In this document: positions 1 through 7,990 of the stretch, in pieces | How positions within the stretch are numbered: the first letter of the stretch is position 1 | Layout: each line of letters begins with the position of its first letter | Assembly (NCBI GenBank): GCA_900551815.1 | Contig: URXE01000015.1 | Location: 1-38,645 of the forward strand | Direction: 5' to 3' | From: an uncultured Collinsella sp. | GTDB lineage: Bacteria > Actinomycetota > Coriobacteriia > Coriobacteriales > Coriobacteriaceae | Length of the DNA stretch: 38,645 nucleotides | Notes under the pieces: generated by a model | What the model was told of the DNA's origin: nothing | What the model saw: the letters and a program-made list of their open reading frames with translations, nothing else | The model's database searches: none | Program-made: the position numbers and the translations under genes

Positions 1-16
1 TGTGTATAAGAGACAG
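1..16. other. Residual Tn5/Nextera adapter sequence
   Basis: Bases 1-16 (TGTGTATAAGAGACAG) are identical to the last 16 bases of the 19-bp Tn5 mosaic end used in tagmentation libraries. They sit at the exact edge of the window and break the local GC-rich composition. They are best read as untrimmed adapter at a contig end, not as genomic DNA. A real transposon end would carry the full 19 bp and further element sequence outside it. Confidence 0.9.
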
Positions 17-17
17 G

Positions 18-43
18 GTGGGGAAAGGTGTTGAAAAATGGGG
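18..43 (+). promoter_or_regulatory. Candidate MraZ operator, three boxes at 10-bp period
   Basis: Three related hexamers, GTGGGG (18-23), GTGTTG (28-33) and ATGGGG (38-43), recur at exactly 10-bp intervals, one helical turn. MraZ proteins are known to bind tandem TGGG/GTGG-type boxes at this period upstream of their own gene. The boxes overlap the -35 of the predicted mraZ promoter, which fits autorepression of the dcw cluster. More boxes could lie upstream but are lost at the contig end. Confidence 0.65.
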
Positions 44-59
44 CGGTTCCCCATATTAT
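31..59 (+). promoter_or_regulatory. Predicted sigma-70-type promoter of the dcw cluster
   Basis: The -35 TTGAAA (31-36) and -10 TATTAT (54-59) are separated by exactly 17 bp, which places the start site near base 66, about 60 nt before the mraZ start codon. The -35 lies inside the MraZ-type boxes. A GGGGCGGTTCCCC imperfect palindrome (40-52) fills the spacer and a near copy, GGGGTGGTTCCCC (77-89), lies just after the expected start site. Confidence 0.65.
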
Positions 60-127
60 TGATGACGTCGACAGGCGGGGTGGTTCCCCGCGTACGTGCC
101 ATCTGAGTAACCGAGGGGAGGGCGCAC

Positions 128-562
128 ATGGGAATGACGGGTGCATACGAGCGCAATCTCGATGCAAAAGGTCGTCTATCCCTGCCTGCACCCCTTCGTG
201 AGGAGCTTGGAGAGCACGTTCGCGTGTTCAAAGCCCTGGATGTCGATGCTCTGTACGTGTTCTCTGCCGAGGCCTTCGATAAGTGGGTCGAAGGACTCTT
301 CGCGGGTCGTGAGGGCCACGAGGGTTTTAACCCGCGTGACATCAACGACCAGAAGCTTATGAGGGCGATCAACAAGCGCACCACGTCGATGGATGTGGAC
401 AGCGCAGGTCGTATCGGTCTTTCTGAGTCTCTCCGCAAGCAGGCGAACCTCGACCGCGAGGTCACGGTTGTGGGCAACTACGACCACCTTGAGGTTTGGG
501 ACCGCGCTACGGCCGATGAGGACGATGATGACGAGGCCCTGCTGGACCTCTTCTTCTCGTAA
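128..562 (+). CDS. mraZ: Transcriptional regulator MraZ
   Basis: This is a 144-residue MraZ protein, the usual family length. MraZ has two AbrB-like (SpoVT-AbrB) half domains and assembles into a ring that represses the promoter of the division/cell-wall cluster. Both signature segments are present: DAKGRLSLP near residue 13 and DSAGRIGLS near residue 91. The ATG follows a GAGGGGAGG ribosome-binding site. The C-terminus ends in an acidic run (EDDDDE) before a hydrophobic tail. It is the first gene of the cluster, as in most bacteria, and carries its own candidate operator upstream. Confidence 0.96.
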   Translation: MGMTGAYERNLDAKGRLSLPAPLREELGEHVRVFKALDVDALYVFSAEAFDKWVEGLFAGREGHEGFNPRDINDQKLMRAINKRTTSMDVDSAGRIGLSESLRKQANLDREVTVVGNYDHLEVWDRATADEDDDDEALLDLFFS

Positions 563-582
563 GGGCAAGGCACGAGTAACGG

Positions 583-1548
583 ATGGAGCGTGGGATCTTG
601 ACACAAGAATATCGGCATGAACCTGTCATGCTCGGCGAAGTGCTTGAGTCGCTGCAGCTAAAGAGCGGTTCCGTCGTCTGCGACTGCACCCTTGGCGGTG
701 CCGGCCATTCGGTAAAGATGGCCGCGCAGGTGGGGGAGACCGGCCTTTTGCTCGGCGTCGATCAGGACGACATGGCCCTCGAGGCCGCTGGCGCCCGTCT
801 GGACCGCGAGGTTCCCGGCGTACCGCACCAGCTGCTGAAGGGCAACTTCGGCGACTTGGACGAGCTGCTTTGCTCGGCCGAGGTGCCCGGGGTCGATGGC
901 TTCCTGTTCGACTTGGGCGTTTCGTCGCCGCAACTCGATATCCCTGGCAGGGGCTTTTCGTACAACGAGGACGCCCCATTGGACATGCGGATGGATCCGG
1001 GTAACAACACCTTAAACGCAGCTGAGGTCATCAACACCTATAACGAACACGACCTCGCCCGGATTCTACGCGTCTATGGCGAAGAGAAGTTCGCCTCGCA
1101 GGTCGCGCGTGAGATCGTGCGCCGCCGCGAGCATGAGCCGATCGAAACCACCGGTCAGTTTGTCGAGATCATCAAGGCTGGTATCCCCGCTGCCGCTCGT
1201 CGGCATGGCGGACACCCAGCCAAGAAAAGTTTCCAGGCCATTCGCATCGAGGTCAATCACGAACTCGATGTGCTCGAGCGAGGGCTTGACGCCGCCACAA
1301 GATGGCTCAACCCGGGTGGACGCATCTGCGTCATCTCGTATCACTCGCTCGAGGACCGTATCGTAAAGAACCACTTTAAGGAGATGAGCCAGGGGTGCAC
1401 GTGTCCGCCGGAGATTCCGGTGTGCGTGTGCGGCAACGTGCCGATACTCAAGGTCATCACCCGCAAACCCCTGGTTGCCCAACCCGATGAGGTTGCGCGC
1501 AACCCTCGGGCGAGATCAGCCAAGATCCGCGTGGCGCAGCGTCTGTAG
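583..1548 (+). CDS. rsmH: 16S rRNA (cytosine(1402)-N(4))-methyltransferase RsmH
   Basis: RsmH (MraW) uses S-adenosylmethionine to methylate N4 of C1402 in the 16S rRNA decoding site. The protein is 321 residues, typical for the family. It shows a Rossmann SAM-binding start (CDCTLGGAGHS), the motif LFDLGVSSPQLD, the segment GFSYNEDAPLDMRMD, and the C-terminal ISYHSLEDRIVKNHF motif. Two starts are possible. ATG 583 has only AAGG at a 12-nt spacing. TTG 598 has GGAG nine bases upstream and would begin MTQEYRHEPVML, closer to the usual family N-terminus. It lies 20 bases after mraZ in the same operon. Confidence 0.96.
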   Translation: MERGILTQEYRHEPVMLGEVLESLQLKSGSVVCDCTLGGAGHSVKMAAQVGETGLLLGVDQDDMALEAAGARLDREVPGVPHQLLKGNFGDLDELLCSAEVPGVDGFLFDLGVSSPQLDIPGRGFSYNEDAPLDMRMDPGNNTLNAAEVINTYNEHDLARILRVYGEEKFASQVAREIVRRREHEPIETTGQFVEIIKAGIPAAARRHGGHPAKKSFQAIRIEVNHELDVLERGLDAATRWLNPGGRICVISYHSLEDRIVKNHFKEMSQGCTCPPEIPVCVCGNVPILKVITRKPLVAQPDEVARNPRARSAKIRVAQRL

Positions 1549-1638
1549 ACGCGACCGCGCGATATTGGACCTCCCGCTCGTACCACAAACGAAGCTTAAA
1601 CACACTACCAACGTACTCGGGATGGGAGGCGGCATATC

Positions 1639-2109
1639 ATGGGCTACAACACCTCAAACGCAGCACTCGCCTATGATATGAACGCCATGCCCGCCTATCG
1701 TGAGGCACCGCAGGCCCCCGTTGCTCCCCGCGAGCAGCGCACGCCGCGCTTTGATGTCTACACGGGCGCGGGCCGTCAGGCAAACCAGGCGGTAAGCCCG
1801 GTTTTCATGAGCGTTCTTAAAACGTTTTGCATCATTGCGGCCATCTTCATGACGATCGGTGTCGCCCGCGTGGCGCTCGCCGGCGTTACGGCCCAGGTGC
1901 TCAACAGCAACGCCGCGCTTACCAACACGCTCGAGAAGGCGACCGATGAGAGCTCCGACCTGGAGGTCATGCATTCGGTCTATGGTGCCGACACGCGCAT
2001 TCGCGACCTTGCGGGCGCTTATGGCATGGTGGAGCCCAGCGAGAGCGTTACACTTGATTTTTCGCAGGATGCAGCCGCGGGCGCTAGCTCGACCGCGACC
2101 GCTCAGTAA
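1639..2109 (+). CDS. ftsL: FtsL-like septum protein (bitopic, coiled coil)
   Basis: This 156-residue protein has a proline-rich cytoplasmic N-terminus (1-55), one membrane span (about 56-82), and then a short region suited to a coiled coil (about 83-128). An Ala/Ser/Thr-rich tail follows. FtsL proteins are poorly conserved in sequence. The call rests on this topology and on its position between rsmH and ftsI, where ftsL lies in most dcw clusters. FtsL pairs with FtsB/DivIC and FtsQ to activate the FtsW-FtsI septal synthase. The ATG is preceded by GGGAGG. The C-terminal domain is shorter than in model FtsL, so activity is inferred from context. Confidence 0.75.
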   Translation: MGYNTSNAALAYDMNAMPAYREAPQAPVAPREQRTPRFDVYTGAGRQANQAVSPVFMSVLKTFCIIAAIFMTIGVARVALAGVTAQVLNSNAALTNTLEKATDESSDLEVMHSVYGADTRIRDLAGAYGMVEPSESVTLDFSQDAAAGASSTATAQ

Positions 2110-2126
2110 CAAGACGGTAGCTGAGT

Positions 2127-3992
2127 ATGACAAATGACTATCGCCGCGGCTCCGACGGGGGTCGCGGTTCTGGACGTCCCTCATCGCGGGGACGTTCTGG
2201 TTATCAAGGAACGGGTCGGCCATCTTACAACGCGAGGCTGTCCTATGGCAACGACCCTGCGTCGCGTCTCCGTGGCTCGAGTGGTCCTCAAATGCATAAC
2301 ACCAGACCGCGCAAGAGCTCGTCGACCGAATGGCTCACGGGCACGCCGCTGCCCCGTCGCAAAGCCGTCATGGGCTTCATCGGGTTTGGCTTGGGTTTGG
2401 GCGTCCTTCGCCTTGCCGACTATCAAATCGTGGAAGCCGATAAGTTACGCGACCGCGCCGATGCACGTCGCTTGCTCGCGCAGACGCTATATGCCAAGCG
2501 CGGTACCATCTACGACCGTAACGGCAACGTGCTGACGTCGTCGGTCGAATGTCGTAACATCGCCGTGAATCCGCAGCTTATCGAGGACGTTGACAAAACG
2601 GTATCGGCGCTGGTCAAAGCTACGGGCATCGATAAAAAGACCTGTCGCGAGCTCGTTGAGTCGGATGGCACCTGGGTGTATATCAAACGTCAGGTGGACG
2701 AGGATGATGTCGCGGCGCTGGAGAAGAAGAACCTGCCAGGCGTGCTCTTTGAGCAGGCCATGAAGCGCGTGTACCCCTACGGCAACCTGGCATCGCAGGT
2801 GCTTGGCGTGGTAAACGTGGACAACGACGGTCTGACGGGCCTCGAAAAACAGTACAACAAGCTTTTGACCGGAACGAACGGTTCGCTGGTGCGCGAGCGG
2901 GCGAGGGACGGTAGCTATATCGCGGGCGGCGCCTATAAGAAGGTTGCCGCGGTGGACGGCGTGGACATCGTGACGACGCTCGATGTCAATATCCAGCGTG
3001 CCGCAGAGGACGCCCTGGCCGAAGCGGTCGAAAAGACTAAGGCCAAGAATGGCTCGGCCCTTGTCACCGATCCCACGACGGGCGAGATTCTGGCGGCATG
3101 CTCGTATCCGACATATGACCAGACCGATCTGGAAAACGCCAAGACCGAGGACATGAACTTGCGCTTGGTTACCGATGCCTACGAGCCCGGTTCGGTCTTT
3201 AAGACGCTCGTGGCCGGTGCCGGCTTCGACTTGGGCGCCGTGCGTTCGAGCACGTCGTTTGAGGTGCCGGCGAGCATTAAGGTTGGCGACGACACCGTTA
3301 CCGACGCCGACAAGCGCGACTACACCATGACCATGGACGTGCGCGAGATGATGCGCCGTTCGTCCAATGTGGGCTTTGTCCTGGTGGGACGCAAGATCGG
3401 TGCCGATGATTTTGCCACCTATGTGGACAAGTGGGGTATCGGCCATAGCTCCGGTGTCGATTTTCCGGGTGAGAGTCTGGGCATCGTCAAGGAGCGCGAC
3501 CAGTACGACGGCGCCACGCTGGGCTCGATGAGCTTTGGCCAGGCGCTGTCCGTCTCGCCGATTGAGGTCGCACGTGCCGTGGGCGGCATCGCGAACGGCG
3601 GCGTGATGATGACGCCGCACTTCTATAAGTCCAGCAAGGGCGATGAGAAGGACTGGGGCGAAGGTGAGCGTGCGATTTCGGAGGACGCTGCCGCCCAGGT
3701 GACATCGTGCATGCAGACGGTCGTGTCCGAAGGTACGGGCGTTGGCGGTGCGGTCGATGGCTATGACGTGGCGGGCAAGACCGGTACGGCCGAGCGTGCT
3801 GACGAGAACGGCGGTTACCTCAAGGAGAACTACATGTCGTCCTTTATGGGCTTTGCGCCGGCACAATCGCCCAAGGTGCTGTGCTATATCACACTCGATG
3901 GAACGCCGAGCGGCTCGGATGCCGCCGCGGTGCCATTCCAGTCCATTATGGCCAACGCGCTCGACGTGCTGGGTATCCCGCGCACGAAGTAG
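2127..3992 (+). CDS. ftsI: Class B penicillin-binding protein (septal transpeptidase FtsI/PBP3)
   Basis: This 621-residue D,D-transpeptidase cross-links septal peptidoglycan. A long Gly/Arg/Ser-rich cytoplasmic tail (1-79) precedes one membrane span (about 80-96), a PBP-dimerisation/pedestal domain, and the penicillin-binding domain. The active-site motifs are visible: S356-V-F-K359 (SxxK nucleophile), S412-S-N414 (SxN) and K551-T-G (KTG). There is no PASTA domain. It follows the FtsL-like gene by 17 bases and should pair with FtsW. The start has only a weak ribosome-binding site (AGCTGAG), which suggests coupling to upstream translation. The disordered tail is longer than in E. coli FtsI. 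Confidence 0.95.
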   Translation: MTNDYRRGSDGGRGSGRPSSRGRSGYQGTGRPSYNARLSYGNDPASRLRGSSGPQMHNTRPRKSSSTEWLTGTPLPRRKAVMGFIGFGLGLGVLRLADYQIVEADKLRDRADARRLLAQTLYAKRGTIYDRNGNVLTSSVECRNIAVNPQLIEDVDKTVSALVKATGIDKKTCRELVESDGTWVYIKRQVDEDDVAALEKKNLPGVLFEQAMKRVYPYGNLASQVLGVVNVDNDGLTGLEKQYNKLLTGTNGSLVRERARDGSYIAGGAYKKVAAVDGVDIVTTLDVNIQRAAEDALAEAVEKTKAKNGSALVTDPTTGEILAACSYPTYDQTDLENAKTEDMNLRLVTDAYEPGSVFKTLVAGAGFDLGAVRSSTSFEVPASIKVGDDTVTDADKRDYTMTMDVREMMRRSSNVGFVLVGRKIGADDFATYVDKWGIGHSSGVDFPGESLGIVKERDQYDGATLGSMSFGQALSVSPIEVARAVGGIANGGVMMTPHFYKSSKGDEKDWGEGERAISEDAAAQVTSCMQTVVSEGTGVGGAVDGYDVAGKTGTAERADENGGYLKENYMSSFMGFAPAQSPKVLCYITLDGTPSGSDAAAVPFQSIMANALDVLGIPRTK

Positions 3993-4117
3993 GGGGTTAC
4001 AATCTTGAGCGTGGTCTGCCGTTTGATCTGAAGGGTGTTCACATGCCCTGCACCACGCGCGCATGGCACTGGGATACAATACGCCGATAGCATTATTAGG
4101 TTTACAGGGGAGCTGCA
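3993..4117. other. Gene-free gap where murE is usually found
   Basis: These 125 bases separate ftsI from murF. In most dcw clusters murE occupies this place. I see no ORF or recognisable murE remnant. Two TACAAT hexamers (near 3998 and at 4075-4080) could serve as -10 elements for an internal promoter of murF, but neither has a convincing -35. Confidence 0.6.
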
Positions 4118-5542
4118 ATGATAGAGATCGCCGTCAACAACCTCGCGGCCTCAACGGGGGCCCGAACCGTGACGGAAGAAGTCGATCGGGTATGCCGCGG
4201 ATGCGTTATCGACTCGCGTCAGGTCGAGGAGGGGACGATCTTTGTCGCCTTCCCCGGCGAAAAGGTCGACGGCAACGATTTTGCCTCCCGTGCCATCGAG
4301 TCGGGTGCCGGTGCCGTCGTGATGACGCGCGAGCCTGATGCAGAGCTGGTTTCGCTGGCGCAGGACAAGGGATGCGCCATCTTGCTGACCGACGACCCCG
4401 TGGAGTTCTTGCTGCGCCTGGCGCACGTATATCGCTTGGAGCTTGGCTGCCTGGTCGTCGGCATTACCGGTTCGATTGGCAAGACGACGACCAAGGACGT
4501 GCTCGCTGCCGTGCTCGCCAAGCGTTATCGCGTCTGGGCCACGAAGGGCAATTTCAACAACTTGATCGGCATGCCGCTCACGGTGCTTTCCGCTCCGGCC
4601 GATACCGAGGTTCTGGTGCTCGAGATGGGCATGAACCATTTTCATGAGATTGAGCGCCTGTCCCAGTCTGCCAACCCCAATCTTGCCATCGTGAGCAAGA
4701 TCGGAACCTCCCACATCGGTATCCTGGGCAGCCGCGAGAACATCGCCCGCGCCAAGTCCGAGATTGTCCAGGGCATGCGCGCCGCCGGCGACTTCTCGCC
4801 GTTGCTGGTTTTGGGCGGCGAGGACGACTTTACACCGTTCATTCGCGATACGTTCGCCCAGCCTGCAGGTATTGACGTGATGCTGGCAGGTGTCTCGGAC
4901 GACGACGAGGTCCGCGCACGCGACATTCGCGTCGACGACGAGGGCCATCCGGTCTTTACGCTCGACTTTGGTCAGGGCGACATGGTCGATACCATGCTGG
5001 CCATTCCCGGCGTGCAGTCCGTGCCCAATGCCGTCAAGGCCGCCGCGGTCGCCTATCGTCTGGGCGTGACGCCCGAGCAGATCGATGCTGCCTTTAGGGG
5101 TCTTACGATCACCGGTCACCGTCAGGAGATCAAGCGCGCCAAGAGCGGAGCACGCATCATCGACGACTCCTATAACGCCAGTGCCGAGTCTATGGCTGCC
5201 GGCCTCGATTTGCTGTGCTCGCTCATCTGTGATGGTTCGCGCATGGCGATCTTGGGGGAGATGGGCGAGATGGGCGACGAGGCTCCCCGCATGCATGAAC
5301 TCGTGGGCGCCTATGCCGCCGCCAAGAAGCTCGACATGCTCGCGTGCGTCGGCGGCGAGCTGGCTCAGCTCATGGCCGATGCCGCACGTATGATGGGTAT
5401 GGATGAGGACCGCATCCAGGTGTTCTCCGATTATCAGCAGGTGCTCGACCGCATGGGCGGCGCGCTTGAAAATCATGATGTTGTACTGGTCAAGGGTTCC
5501 CGTTTTGTTGAGCTCGACCGCTTTGTGGAAGGTGTGTGCTAG
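4118..5542 (+). CDS. murF: UDP-N-acetylmuramoyl-tripeptide--D-alanyl-D-alanine ligase
   Basis: MurF adds D-Ala-D-Ala to the UDP-MurNAc tripeptide, the last cytoplasmic step in building the stem peptide. The 474-residue protein has the Mur-ligase order: an N-terminal uridine-binding domain (to about 105), the central ATPase with GITGSIGKTTT (115-125), and a C-terminal domain beginning near the GHRQEIKRAKSG segment. The MurF-typical DDSYNAS motif is present. The ATG follows GGGGAG. It is followed after three bases by mraY. The absence of murE next door means the tripeptide must be made by an enzyme encoded elsewhere. Confidence 0.95.
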   Translation: MIEIAVNNLAASTGARTVTEEVDRVCRGCVIDSRQVEEGTIFVAFPGEKVDGNDFASRAIESGAGAVVMTREPDAELVSLAQDKGCAILLTDDPVEFLLRLAHVYRLELGCLVVGITGSIGKTTTKDVLAAVLAKRYRVWATKGNFNNLIGMPLTVLSAPADTEVLVLEMGMNHFHEIERLSQSANPNLAIVSKIGTSHIGILGSRENIARAKSEIVQGMRAAGDFSPLLVLGGEDDFTPFIRDTFAQPAGIDVMLAGVSDDDEVRARDIRVDDEGHPVFTLDFGQGDMVDTMLAIPGVQSVPNAVKAAAVAYRLGVTPEQIDAAFRGLTITGHRQEIKRAKSGARIIDDSYNASAESMAAGLDLLCSLICDGSRMAILGEMGEMGDEAPRMHELVGAYAAAKKLDMLACVGGELAQLMADAARMMGMDEDRIQVFSDYQQVLDRMGGALENHDVVLVKGSRFVELDRFVEGVC

Positions 5543-5545
5543 CCC

Positions 5546-6565
5546 ATGTTCGGCAATCCCTCGTATCCTACGTATCAGGCCTTTTTGGGACTTGGCATCG
5601 CTGCCGCCATTGCGTTGCTGCTTATGCCGTGGTGGATCAAGCTGCTGAAGGTCGAGGGTATCGGCCAACAGGTCCGAGCCGACGGCCCCAAGCGTCATTT
5701 GATTAAACAAGGTACGCCGACCATGGGTGGCGTTATCATCCTTGTCGCGATCTCGCTGACCTGCCTGCTGATGGGCAAGCTCACCACCGAGCTCGTGCTC
5801 GTGCTGCTTGCCACGCTGGCCACCGGCGTTCTGGGTCTCATCGACGATCTGACCTCCGTCACGCATGGTCGCTCGCTCGGCCTGACGCCTCACGCCAAGA
5901 TGATCGGCCTGACCATCATCTGCGTCACTTTTACCGTGCTCGCCGTCAATTGGTGCGGCGTTGCCCCCGAGATTCGTTTTCCCGGCGGCCTGACGATTGA
6001 CCTCGGTGTTCTTTCGACCACCATCTGCGGCCTTTCGTTCCCGTGGCTCTACATCGTATTTTGCTGGCTGATGATCGCTGGTCTTTCCAATGCCGTGAAC
6101 CTGACCGATGGTCTGGACGGCCTTGCCGGCGGCACTTCCATGATCGCCATGCTCGCCATGGCCGCCATGGCGTTTTTGCACGGTGACGTGAACCTGTCCA
6201 TCTTCTGCACGGCGTGCGCCGGTGCCTGCCTGGGCTTTTTGTGGTTCAATTGCTACCCGGCGAGCATCTTTATGGGCGATACCGGCTCACTTGCCCTGGG
6301 TGCCGCTTTTGCCTGCACCTCCATCATGACCAACACCGAAGTCGTTTCCCTCATCATCGGCGGTCTGTTTATCGTCGAGACTCTGTCGGTCATGATCCAG
6401 GTTGTCTATTTCCACTTTACGCACAAGCGCGTCTTCCTTATGGCGCCCATTCATCATCATTTCGAAAAGAAGGGCTGGGCCGAGAACAAGGTCGTTATCC
6501 GTTTTTGGATTATCGCCGCGGCCTTTGGCGCCGTTGGCCTCGCCCTGTTCTTCCAGTTGGGATAG
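5546..6565 (+). CDS. mraY: Phospho-N-acetylmuramoyl-pentapeptide transferase
   Basis: MraY is the integral membrane enzyme that moves phospho-MurNAc-pentapeptide onto undecaprenyl phosphate to form lipid I. The 339-residue protein has about ten hydrophobic segments. Diagnostic cytoplasmic-loop motifs are present: KQGTPTMGG, the Mg-binding DD of IDDLTS, NLTDGLDGLAGG, FMGDTGSLALG, and the HHHFEKKGW histidine motif near the C-terminus. It starts three bases after murF, and the nearest purine-rich stretch (GGAAGG) is within the murF end, which suggests translational coupling. Confidence 0.97.
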   Translation: MFGNPSYPTYQAFLGLGIAAAIALLLMPWWIKLLKVEGIGQQVRADGPKRHLIKQGTPTMGGVIILVAISLTCLLMGKLTTELVLVLLATLATGVLGLIDDLTSVTHGRSLGLTPHAKMIGLTIICVTFTVLAVNWCGVAPEIRFPGGLTIDLGVLSTTICGLSFPWLYIVFCWLMIAGLSNAVNLTDGLDGLAGGTSMIAMLAMAAMAFLHGDVNLSIFCTACAGACLGFLWFNCYPASIFMGDTGSLALGAAFACTSIMTNTEVVSLIIGGLFIVETLSVMIQVVYFHFTHKRVFLMAPIHHHFEKKGWAENKVVIRFWIIAAAFGAVGLALFFQLG

Positions 6566-6574
6566 TGGTCTTTC

Positions 6575-7981
6575 ATGCCTCTTGCTGATGTCTTTAGCCT
6601 GCTTGTTTTGGGGCAGGGTAAATCCGGTCTCGATGTCGCCCGTTGGGCGTTGGCTCACCCCGAGCGCGTGAGCGCCACGACCGTGTATGGCGGCGGTAGC
6701 TCCGAGCCCAATGACGCCACGCGTGCGCTCGAGGCGCAGGGCGCGTCGTTTGTCTACGGCACCGAGCAGGTCGAGGGTGCCTATGACGTGTGCGTGACAT
6801 GCCCGGGTATCTCGGAGTTCTCGGCCTTCTTTAAGGATGGGCGTGAGCATGCCGCCCAGATTATGGGCGAGCCCGAGTTTGCCTATCGCCTGTCTCCCCA
6901 AAATTGGATCGCCATCACGGGTACCAACGGCAAGACAACTACCACGTCGCTGACCGATTATCTGCTCAAGGCCGCCGGTGAAGCCAGCGTGGCCGTCGGC
7001 AATATCGGCGAGCCGCCAGTGAACGAGATCGACGGCCGTGCACACAATGAGTGGTTTGTGGCCGAGCTGTCGAGTTATCAGATTGCTACGACCGCCGAGC
7101 TTCATCCTCGCGTGGCGGTGCTGCTCAACATCACGCCCGACCACCTGGGCTGGCACAAGAGCCACAAGAACTATGCGCTTGCCAAGATCAAGTTGTTCGA
7201 GAATATGGTCGACGACGACCTCGTGGTTATCGACGTCGAGGATGCCGGCATCCATGAGTTCGATGAGTACATCTACACGCCGGGTCGCCGCATCTGCAAG
7301 GTCGCTTTTGACGAGCCCGAGGGTGCAGACGCCGCCTTTGTGCGCGACGGCAAGATGGTCGTCCGCCTGAAGGGTGTCGAGACTCAGCTTGTCGCCACGT
7401 CCGAGCTCAAGATCTCGGGCCATCACAATGTCATCAATGCCTTATGCGCTGCCACGGCTGCTCTGGCCGTCGGTGCCGATCCCGAGGGCGTTTGCCGCGG
7501 TTTGGCATCGTTCCAGCCACTCGAACACCGCGTTGAGCCCTGTGGCGAGATCGATGGCGTGCGCTATGTTAACGATTCCAAGGCAACGAACACCGATGCA
7601 GTCGAAAAGGCTCTGACGGCGTTTCCTGATGACGACGTGATCTTGCTGCTCGGCGGCCACGATAAGGGCACGCCGCTTGCGGACTTTGCCCGCGTTGTTA
7701 TGGACAACGTGCGCTCGGTCGTTTGCTTTGGCGATGCGCGCGAGCGCTTTACCGCTGCTATGGACGAGGCCGATGTCGATGGTGACGTGGATATCGCCCA
7801 GGCCGATGATCTGCGCGATGCCGTTGACGTTGCCCGCTCGCTCTCGAGCCGCGGCGACGTGATCCTGCTTTCGCCCGCCTGCTCTTCGTTCGACGAGTTC
7901 TCGGGCTACGAGGAGCGCGGTCGCGTGTTTAAGGACTACGTGGCCCAGCTTGCCGCAGCGGCGAAATCGCAAACGGAATAG
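6575..7981 (+). CDS. murD: UDP-N-acetylmuramoylalanine--D-glutamate ligase
   Basis: MurD adds D-glutamate to UDP-MurNAc-L-Ala in the cytoplasm. The 468-residue protein begins with a Rossmann-like uridine-binding domain (LVLGQGKSGLDVA, 10-22). It carries the ATP loop ITGTNGKTTTTSL (K120) and the ligase segments LLNITPDHLGWH and YVNDSKATNTDA. The C-terminal domain has LLLGGHDKG and LSPACSSFDEF, typical of MurD. It starts nine bases after mraY with no clear ribosome-binding site of its own. Confidence 0.96.
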   Translation: MPLADVFSLLVLGQGKSGLDVARWALAHPERVSATTVYGGGSSEPNDATRALEAQGASFVYGTEQVEGAYDVCVTCPGISEFSAFFKDGREHAAQIMGEPEFAYRLSPQNWIAITGTNGKTTTTSLTDYLLKAAGEASVAVGNIGEPPVNEIDGRAHNEWFVAELSSYQIATTAELHPRVAVLLNITPDHLGWHKSHKNYALAKIKLFENMVDDDLVVIDVEDAGIHEFDEYIYTPGRRICKVAFDEPEGADAAFVRDGKMVVRLKGVETQLVATSELKISGHHNVINALCAATAALAVGADPEGVCRGLASFQPLEHRVEPCGEIDGVRYVNDSKATNTDAVEKALTAFPDDDVILLLGGHDKGTPLADFARVVMDNVRSVVCFGDARERFTAAMDEADVDGDVDIAQADDLRDAVDVARSLSSRGDVILLSPACSSFDEFSGYEERGRVFKDYVAQLAAAAKSQTE

Positions 7982-7990
7982 GGGTTGCCG

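Noticed and set aside
1..19. Tn5-like transposon end as a genuine mobile element
   Set aside because: Only the part of the mosaic end used in sequencing kits is present, at the extreme contig edge, with no transposase or IS50 sequence.
2487..4118. Long open frame (543 codons) on the - strand opposite ftsI
   Set aside because: It is a GC-rich antisense shadow of ftsI, which has full catalytic motifs. The shadow has no recognisable domain or ribosome-binding site.
4151..6181. Long open frame (676 codons) on the - strand opposite murF and mraY
   Set aside because: It is low-complexity His/Gln/Gly-rich and antisense to two certain genes, a known artefact of high-GC codon bias.
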